Assembly: GCA_050261915.1 (NCBI GenBank)
Contig: JBLNDT010000001.1
Span: 1 to 64,000, forward strand
From: UBA699 sp050261915
Lineage (GTDB): Bacteria > Bacillota > Clostridia > Clostridiales > Clostridiaceae
Direction: 5' to 3'
Length of the DNA stretch: 64,000 nt
In this document: one piece after another, positions 59,937-64,000 of the stretch
Position numbering within the stretch: position 1 is the first letter of the stretch
Layout: every line of letters starts with the position of its first letter
The notes under the pieces: model-generated
Told to the model about the DNA's origin: nothing
What the model saw: only the letters and a program-made list of their open reading frames with translations
Databases searched by the model: none
Position numbers and translations under genes: made by a program

Positions 59937-60764
59937 ATGGATATGTGGATAAAGGAAGGTCAGATTGAAGATGCTGCTATGACCTATAAAATAAAAGAAA
60001 CTTTGGTTAGGAAGCAGACAGAATTTCAGGACCTCGCCATAGTTGATTCTTGCAGCTTTGGAAGGATGCTGCTATTAGACGGAATAGTACAGACTACAAT
60101 AAAGGATGAATTTGTTTACCACGAAATGATAACTCATATTCCCTTGTTTACTCACCCAAACCCTGTTAAGGTGCTTATTGTAGGTGGAGGAGATGGTGGC
60201 GCTGTTAGGGAAGTTCTTAAACATCCTTCAGTTAAAAAGGTTGTTTTATGTGAAATAGACGGCTGCGTAGTTGAAGAGTGTAAAAAATACCTTCCAGAAA
60301 TAAGCTGCGGACTGGATAATCCTAGATGTGAAATTTTTATTGGTGATGGAATAAAATATGTTCATGAACATAAAAATGAATTTGATGTAATTATTGTAGA
60401 TTCAACAGACCCTTTTGGAGCTGCTGAAGGACTTTTTGGAGGAAGCTTCTATAAGGAATTATCCGAGTGCCTTACCCCTGATGGAATATTTGTTGCTCAG
60501 ACAGAAACACCTTTTTACCTTCCAGATGTTGTTAAAAAGGTATTTAATGATGCAAAGGCAGTATTTCCTGTAACAAAGCTTTTCATGGCTGCAATACCTA
60601 CATACCCTGGCGGTTACTGGAGTTTCACTATGGGCTCCAAGAAATATGATCCTGAAACTGCAGATTTGACTAATGCAATAGAAATTGAGTCAAAATACTA
60701 TACTAAGAAAATCCATAAGGCATCCTTTGTATTGCCTAAGTACGTAGAGGATTTAATTAAGTGA
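59937..60764 (+). CDS. speE: Polyamine aminopropyltransferase (spermidine synthase)
   Basis: 275 residues after TAGGAGGAATATAT. The decarboxylated-SAM site VGGGDGGAVREVLKH, the acidic CEIDGCVVEECK and the catalytic VDSTDPFGAAEGLF are intact. It transfers aminopropyl from decarboxylated SAM to putrescine. No speD, speA or speB lies in the window. It stands alone with a terminator. Confidence 0.95.
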   Translation: MDMWIKEGQIEDAAMTYKIKETLVRKQTEFQDLAIVDSCSFGRMLLLDGIVQTTIKDEFVYHEMITHIPLFTHPNPVKVLIVGGGDGGAVREVLKHPSVKKVVLCEIDGCVVEECKKYLPEISCGLDNPRCEIFIGDGIKYVHEHKNEFDVIIVDSTDPFGAAEGLFGGSFYKELSECLTPDGIFVAQTETPFYLPDVVKKVFNDAKAVFPVTKLFMAAIPTYPGGYWSFTMGSKKYDPETADLTNAIEIESKYYTKKIHKASFVLPKYVEDLIK

Positions 60765-60816
60765 AGCTATTACATAATATAAATTAAAATGCAACCATAA
60801 GTTGTGGCATTTTAAC

Positions 60817-60847
60817 TGAAAAAGACTGGTTTAACCAGTCTTTTTTC
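60817..60847 (+). terminator. Terminator after speE
   Basis: AAAAAGACTGGTT and AACCAGTCTTTTTT form a perfect stem with a U-tract. A second weaker hairpin (GCAACCATAAGTTGTGGC) lies just before it. Confidence 0.88.
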
Positions 60848-60851
60848 ATGC

Positions 60852-60909
60852 AAGTGTACTTGTCGTTTTGACAAGTACACTTGACATTAAATTTATATTG
60901 TGTTATTCT
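60852..60909 (+). promoter_or_regulatory. Promoter with palindromic operator for the XRE gene
   Basis: AAGTGTACTTGTC and GACAAGTACACTT are perfect 13-base arms around GTTTT (60852-60882). A sigma-A promoter TTGACA (60881) with 17-base spacer and TATTCT (60904) overlaps its right edge. This layout fits autorepression by the XRE protein encoded 22 bases downstream. Confidence 0.7.
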
Positions 60910-60930
60910 TTAGTTAATGGAGGTGATACC

Positions 60931-61146
60931 TTGAATGATGATATCCAATTAAAAAACAGACTTAAAATCGCACGGGCGGAAAAAAATCTATCCCAGGAGC
61001 AGCTGGCCATGCTGGCAGGGGTATCAAGACAGACCATCAGCTCTATTGAAACTGGACAGTATTGCCCTACTGCCAAGCTTGCATTGATATTAACGAAAGT
61101 TCTTGATAAAAGCTTTGAAGATTTATTTTATTTTGAGGAGGTTTAA
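60931..61146 (+). CDS. Small XRE-family transcriptional regulator
   Basis: 71 residues starting at TTG after GGAGGTGATACC; an in-frame ATG at 60868 lies inside the operator and is rejected. The helix-turn-helix spans LSQEQLAMLAGVSRQTISSIE, and the length and the DKSFEDLFYFEE end are typical of the compact YgzD/Cro-like regulators. It is paired with a small membrane-protein gene 3 bases downstream, a common two-gene regulatory cassette. Confidence 0.9.
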   Translation: MNDDIQLKNRLKIARAEKNLSQEQLAMLAGVSRQTISSIETGQYCPTAKLALILTKVLDKSFEDLFYFEEV

Positions 61147-61149
61147 CTT

Positions 61150-61446
61150 ATGAATAGTAAAAATGTTGAAAAGGATGAAAGGGCCATCTATATAGAAAAT
61201 ATCAGCTACAAATATGGCTACAATTTTATTACCTTCGCATTGCTTTTTGATGTGATGTATAGATCCATGAGATTTCATGAAGCAACCTGGGATCTATTGG
61301 GTCTCATAATAATTAGCGGTTTCATTATGACAGTTTATCAATACAAACAGAAAATTTTAGGTAAAACCTGGCTAAAATTTACGATTATTACCATGGCCGC
61401 TGCATTTATTTTAGCATTAATTATGTCCTTTTCTCTTATAAAATAG
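61150..61446 (+). CDS. Small membrane protein (DUF6773-like)
   Basis: 98 residues after GAGGAGG at the end of the XRE gene. About three hydrophobic helices follow a charged N-terminus (KNVEKDERAIYIENIS). This two-gene pattern, an XRE regulator plus a DUF6773-like membrane protein with the DERA motif, is frequent in Firmicutes, but function is unknown. The family name is from memory and should be checked. Confidence 0.6.
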   Translation: MNSKNVEKDERAIYIENISYKYGYNFITFALLFDVMYRSMRFHEATWDLLGLIIISGFIMTVYQYKQKILGKTWLKFTIITMAAAFILALIMSFSLIK

Positions 61447-61454
61447 ATGCAAAA

Positions 61455-61512
61455 AGGATTGTAAGCATTAAGTGGTGGTTTTTATTCACCCCCGTTTAAT
61501 GCTTACAATCCT
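61455..61512. terminator. Long inverted repeat between convergent genes
   Basis: AGGATTGTAAGCATTAA and TTAATGCTTACAATCCT are perfectly complementary 17-base arms, with an inner GGTGG/CACC part and loop. It lies between the DUF6773-like gene and the methyltransferase gene and can serve both strands, although it lacks a strong U-tract. Confidence 0.6.
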
Positions 61513-61520
61513 CTATTTAC

Positions 61521-63281
61521 TCACATCACATGATTTACTATTAATATTTCAAGCTCTGTTAGATCGAAATAATCATAAAGCTCATTTTCAGATATAAATT
61601 CCACGTCACTTTCCACTGGTATACACATCTTCATTACAGTATTTGGATAATATTCATACTGATCTTCTCCTAATTTCTTAGCAAAACTTTTAAAGTAAAA
61701 TTCATATAAAGAGCTGTTTAAAATTCTAAGAAGCTTGTCTATGTCAATCCCTGCATCATTATTTAGTGAAATTGAATAAACATCCGCACTGTAATATACT
61801 CCTGATGCCTTTGCGAACCTGCTGCTGCTTGATTTGTATGGAAAAATTATATTTTCCTTTTCAAATATATCTTGTTTTCTCCCCCACTGGAGCATGTACC
61901 ATTTTCTTGCGCCAGTCTTGCATTCTCTTCTTTGCAAAAGAACATCCTTATATTTTGATATATGATTTAAGGCATTTGGATATTTATCTTCACACTCAAT
62001 CAAATCAGCATAAATCAAACATTTGCTTGTGTCTGAAATTTTATTTTTTTCTATGGAACTGCTTTTAATCCATGGCTTTACAATATCTTGTTCAATATTT
62101 TCAAGAGCACACTTATCTTTACCCATAACAAATGCCTTGTCACAACCTGTTATTATCCCTTGATAACTCCTGGAAATATCACTAAGTCTCTTTGTGCATT
62201 TATTTTCTATTTTACTTATAATACTTAATTCTGCTTCATTTTTAAGAATCCAGCCAGTATCCTTAAGCTCACTTTTTTTAATAAAAAACCTAAGATATCT
62301 ATCTCCCTTATCAAATAAAAGAGAATTAACAAACTCCTTTTTTGTCTTGCCCTTATTTGTTTCAGGTTTTAAAACCTCAATATTTTCTATATTTTTGTTT
62401 AAATCCATAAAAATTATTACCGGATCAATACCTATCCTCTTAAATGGTCTTATTCCATAAAAATCAACAATTTTTTCTAGAAAACCTTGATTTAATAATT
62501 TTCTAAGTTCACTACCGCTTATGGACTCAATAAAATATCTTGAAGTTATAAAAGAAAGTTTTTTATTTCCAATATTGCTGCTACTAAGTACATCCAGGGA
62601 TTTTTTAAAGAAACAATATGATATATCCCCCTTGTCTTTATATATACCCTGGTATTTGTCCTTTAAAATTTTTGAATAATCCCTTTGAACAGTTTTGTGA
62701 CCAACATAAGGTGGATTTCCAATAAATACATTAAATTCTTCTTCAACTTCATCAATTAAAAAGTCCCTGTGAAAGAAATTATCTATATTTACATATAATG
62801 AAATTGAAAACAGGTCAATAATAAGCACCTTGATTGCAAGGTAATCCATATCCATTCCAAACAGGTTATTGTTAACAATATGGGCATCAATGTCCAAAGA
62901 ACTAAGGCTTAAATTATGCATATCATTAATTTGATTTATATTTTTAATAAATACTTCCCTTAGAAATAAAAAACATGGAATTAATATATTGCCGCTGCCA
63001 CAAGCAGGGTCTAAAATTTTCAGAAATGGATTTTTTATAACATCCTCATCAGAAATTATATTCTTAACCATATAATTTGAAATTTCTATTGGAGTGTATA
63101 CTGTTCCTTTTTCCTTTTCATGATGTATTTCACTGCAGTATTTGTCGGAAAAAAAAGAATTCTCATGAACCCCCAAAAGTCTTTTGTACTTTCTAAGGGC
63201 TGTAAGCTTGTAAGCTGCATCAATTGGTTGTATTATGATACTATATAAATCTTCAATGCAATTATTAAAATCATTGTACAT
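61521..63281 (-). CDS. camA: Orphan adenine-N6 DNA methyltransferase, CamA-like
   Basis: About 586 residues from the ATG 7 bases after TGAGGT; an in-frame ATG at 63332 is an alternative. SAM motif I is DPACGSG at 91-97 and the catalytic NPPY at 189-192, the gamma/Eco57I-TaqI class. The C-terminal target-recognition domain carries GIITGCDKAFVM, RRECKTGARKWYMLQWGR and FPYKSSSSRFAK, which closely match what I recall of C. difficile CamA (CAAAAA methylase). No endonuclease gene is adjacent, so it is an orphan. In C. difficile CamA affects sporulation and colonisation. The gene symbol is by inferred orthology. Confidence 0.85.
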   Translation of the reverse strand: MYNDFNNCIEDLYSIIIQPIDAAYKLTALRKYKRLLGVHENSFFSDKYCSEIHHEKEKGTVYTPIEISNYMVKNIISDEDVIKNPFLKILDPACGSGNILIPCFLFLREVFIKNINQINDMHNLSLSSLDIDAHIVNNNLFGMDMDYLAIKVLIIDLFSISLYVNIDNFFHRDFLIDEVEEEFNVFIGNPPYVGHKTVQRDYSKILKDKYQGIYKDKGDISYCFFKKSLDVLSSSNIGNKKLSFITSRYFIESISGSELRKLLNQGFLEKIVDFYGIRPFKRIGIDPVIIFMDLNKNIENIEVLKPETNKGKTKKEFVNSLLFDKGDRYLRFFIKKSELKDTGWILKNEAELSIISKIENKCTKRLSDISRSYQGIITGCDKAFVMGKDKCALENIEQDIVKPWIKSSSIEKNKISDTSKCLIYADLIECEDKYPNALNHISKYKDVLLQRRECKTGARKWYMLQWGRKQDIFEKENIIFPYKSSSSRFAKASGVYYSADVYSISLNNDAGIDIDKLLRILNSSLYEFYFKSFAKKLGEDQYEYYPNTVMKMCIPVESDVEFISENELYDYFDLTELEILIVNHVM

Positions 63282-63354
63282 ACTGGCTACCTCAGCAGTT
63301 TTTTGTATAAAATACTCATTTAAGTATACCATAATATTAGGTAGGTGATAACAA

Positions 63355-64000
63355 ATGAAATACAGAATAATTTGTATTATTATGGCAACAGCACTTATTT
63401 TTACTTCCTGTGGATTAAACAGCAAAAAAGATACACCTGTATCCTCAACTACAGATAATACAGACACCATGGTACAGGATACAACACCTGAGGATAAAAC
63501 TGTAAAAGAGACTAAGCCCCAAGAACCAGCTCCAGAGCCACAAAAACCCACTGCAGATATTGCTGGTCTAAACAACACTGAAAAAAGCTGGTACTATAAT
63601 CCTAAAACCAATGGTGAGCCTTCCGGGGCACCTGCAGATGCTTTGGCACTGCTTAAAAAGTATGATGGTTACTATCTCGGGGACACATCCCAAAAGGTAA
63701 TGTATCTTACCTTTGATGAAGGTTATGAAAACGGATATACCAGTAAGATTCTTGACATTCTTAAGGCAAATGACGTAAAAGCTGCTTTTTTTGTTACAAA
63801 GCCATATATTACAGCAAATAAAGAGCTAATCAAAAGAATGGTTTCTGAAGGACATCTTGTATGTAATCACTCCAATAATCATCCTTCAATGCCTGTAGCG
63901 GCACAAAAGGGAAAGACTGTATTTGACAAGGAATTTACTGACACTGAAGCAGCTTTTAAAGAAGTAACCGGCACAAATATGCCAATGTTTTTCAGACCAC
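63355..64000 (+). CDS. PdaA-type polysaccharide deacetylase, lipoprotein (C-terminus beyond window)
   Basis: 215 complete codons visible. A lipoprotein signal ends in the lipobox FTSC, followed by a Thr/Pro/Glu-rich linker to about residue 65. The catalytic domain opens with SWYYNPKTNGEPSGAP and the NodB motif 1 TFDEGYENGY, the form found in delta-lactam-forming PdaA, with motif 2 (NHSNNHPSM) following. It would deacetylate muramic acid in the spore cortex pathway, which would make it relevant to germination. It starts 22 bases from the nearest in-frame start of the divergent methyltransferase gene. Confidence 0.88.
   Translation, partial: MKYRIICIIMATALIFTSCGLNSKKDTPVSSTTDNTDTMVQDTTPEDKTVKETKPQEPAPEPQKPTADIAGLNNTEKSWYYNPKTNGEPSGAPADALALLKKYDGYYLGDTSQKVMYLTFDEGYENGYTSKILDILKANDVKAAFFVTKPYITANKELIKRMVSEGHLVCNHSNNHPSMPVAAQKGKTVFDKEFTDTEAAFKEVTGTNMPMFFRP

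Noticed and set aside
63282..63578. N-terminal extension of the methyltransferase to 685 residues
   Set aside because: The added part is antisense to the pdaA-type gene and has no ribosome binding site; TGAGGT before the ATG at 63281 gives a family-sized protein.

Overview
The window looks like chromosome from a low-GC, spore-forming Firmicute, most likely Clostridium sensu stricto. The evidence is strong AT bias, GGAGG ribosome binding sites, many TTG and GTG starts, the spoIIA-sigF and spoVA genes, a yunB homologue, a SCIFF peptide with its radical-SAM maturase, an S-box (SAM-I) riboswitch, 6S RNA, and secreted proteins built from choline-binding-type repeats. I saw no rRNA, tRNA, CRISPR array, phage or transposase gene.

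Layout. Positions 1-19,300 are mainly minus-strand housekeeping genes. A partial DMT transporter and 6S RNA come first. Then, read right to left in the direction of transcription, come bofC-like | ruvA-ruvB-queA-tgt-yajC-TIGR04086-scfA-scfB-secD-secF | recJ-like-apt | relA-dtd-MBL hydrolase-hemZ-hisS-aspS. Positions 19,400-27,800 are a plus-strand accessory block: three secreted choline-binding/FN3 paralogues, with a regulator + glycyl radical enzyme + activase module between the first and second. Positions 27,800-32,000 hold a PH-domain protein, a lipoprotein and an ABC exporter pair. Positions 32,000-39,000 are a complete histidine-to-glutamate pathway (hutP-hutH-hutU-ftcD-hutI-fchA). It has its own HutP antiterminator protein and a readable HutP target (UAG-N4-UAG-N4-UAG) beside a terminator. 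hom follows, under a SAM-I riboswitch.

Positions 40,500-45,200 form an envelope-related accessory block: PspA, a nine-cysteine protein, Ser/Gly-rich membrane proteins (one truncated), and a choline-binding protein flanked by a direct repeat of the yebC 3' end. Positions 45,200-53,800 carry yebC, yigZ, a HEAT protein, a MocR regulator, a nucleotidyltransferase, an amidohydrolase, hflX and yunB. Positions 53,900-59,800 carry a class A PBP and the spoIIAA-spoIIAB-sigF-spoVAC-spoVAD-spoVAE cluster. The window ends with speE, a small XRE regulator and membrane protein pair, an orphan adenine DNA methyltransferase resembling C. difficile CamA, and the start of a pdaA-type polysaccharide deacetylase.

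Most noteworthy: the CamA-like orphan methyltransferase; the intact HutP attenuator; a glycyl radical enzyme whose catalytic loop reads C-V-V instead of C-V-E; a HflX GTPase with an apparently complete N-terminal JAMM motif; a RecJ-like protein with degraded catalytic motifs; and a yebC 3'-end duplication bracketing a secreted-protein gene. All functional calls come from reading motifs and from memory of the families. No database search was run.
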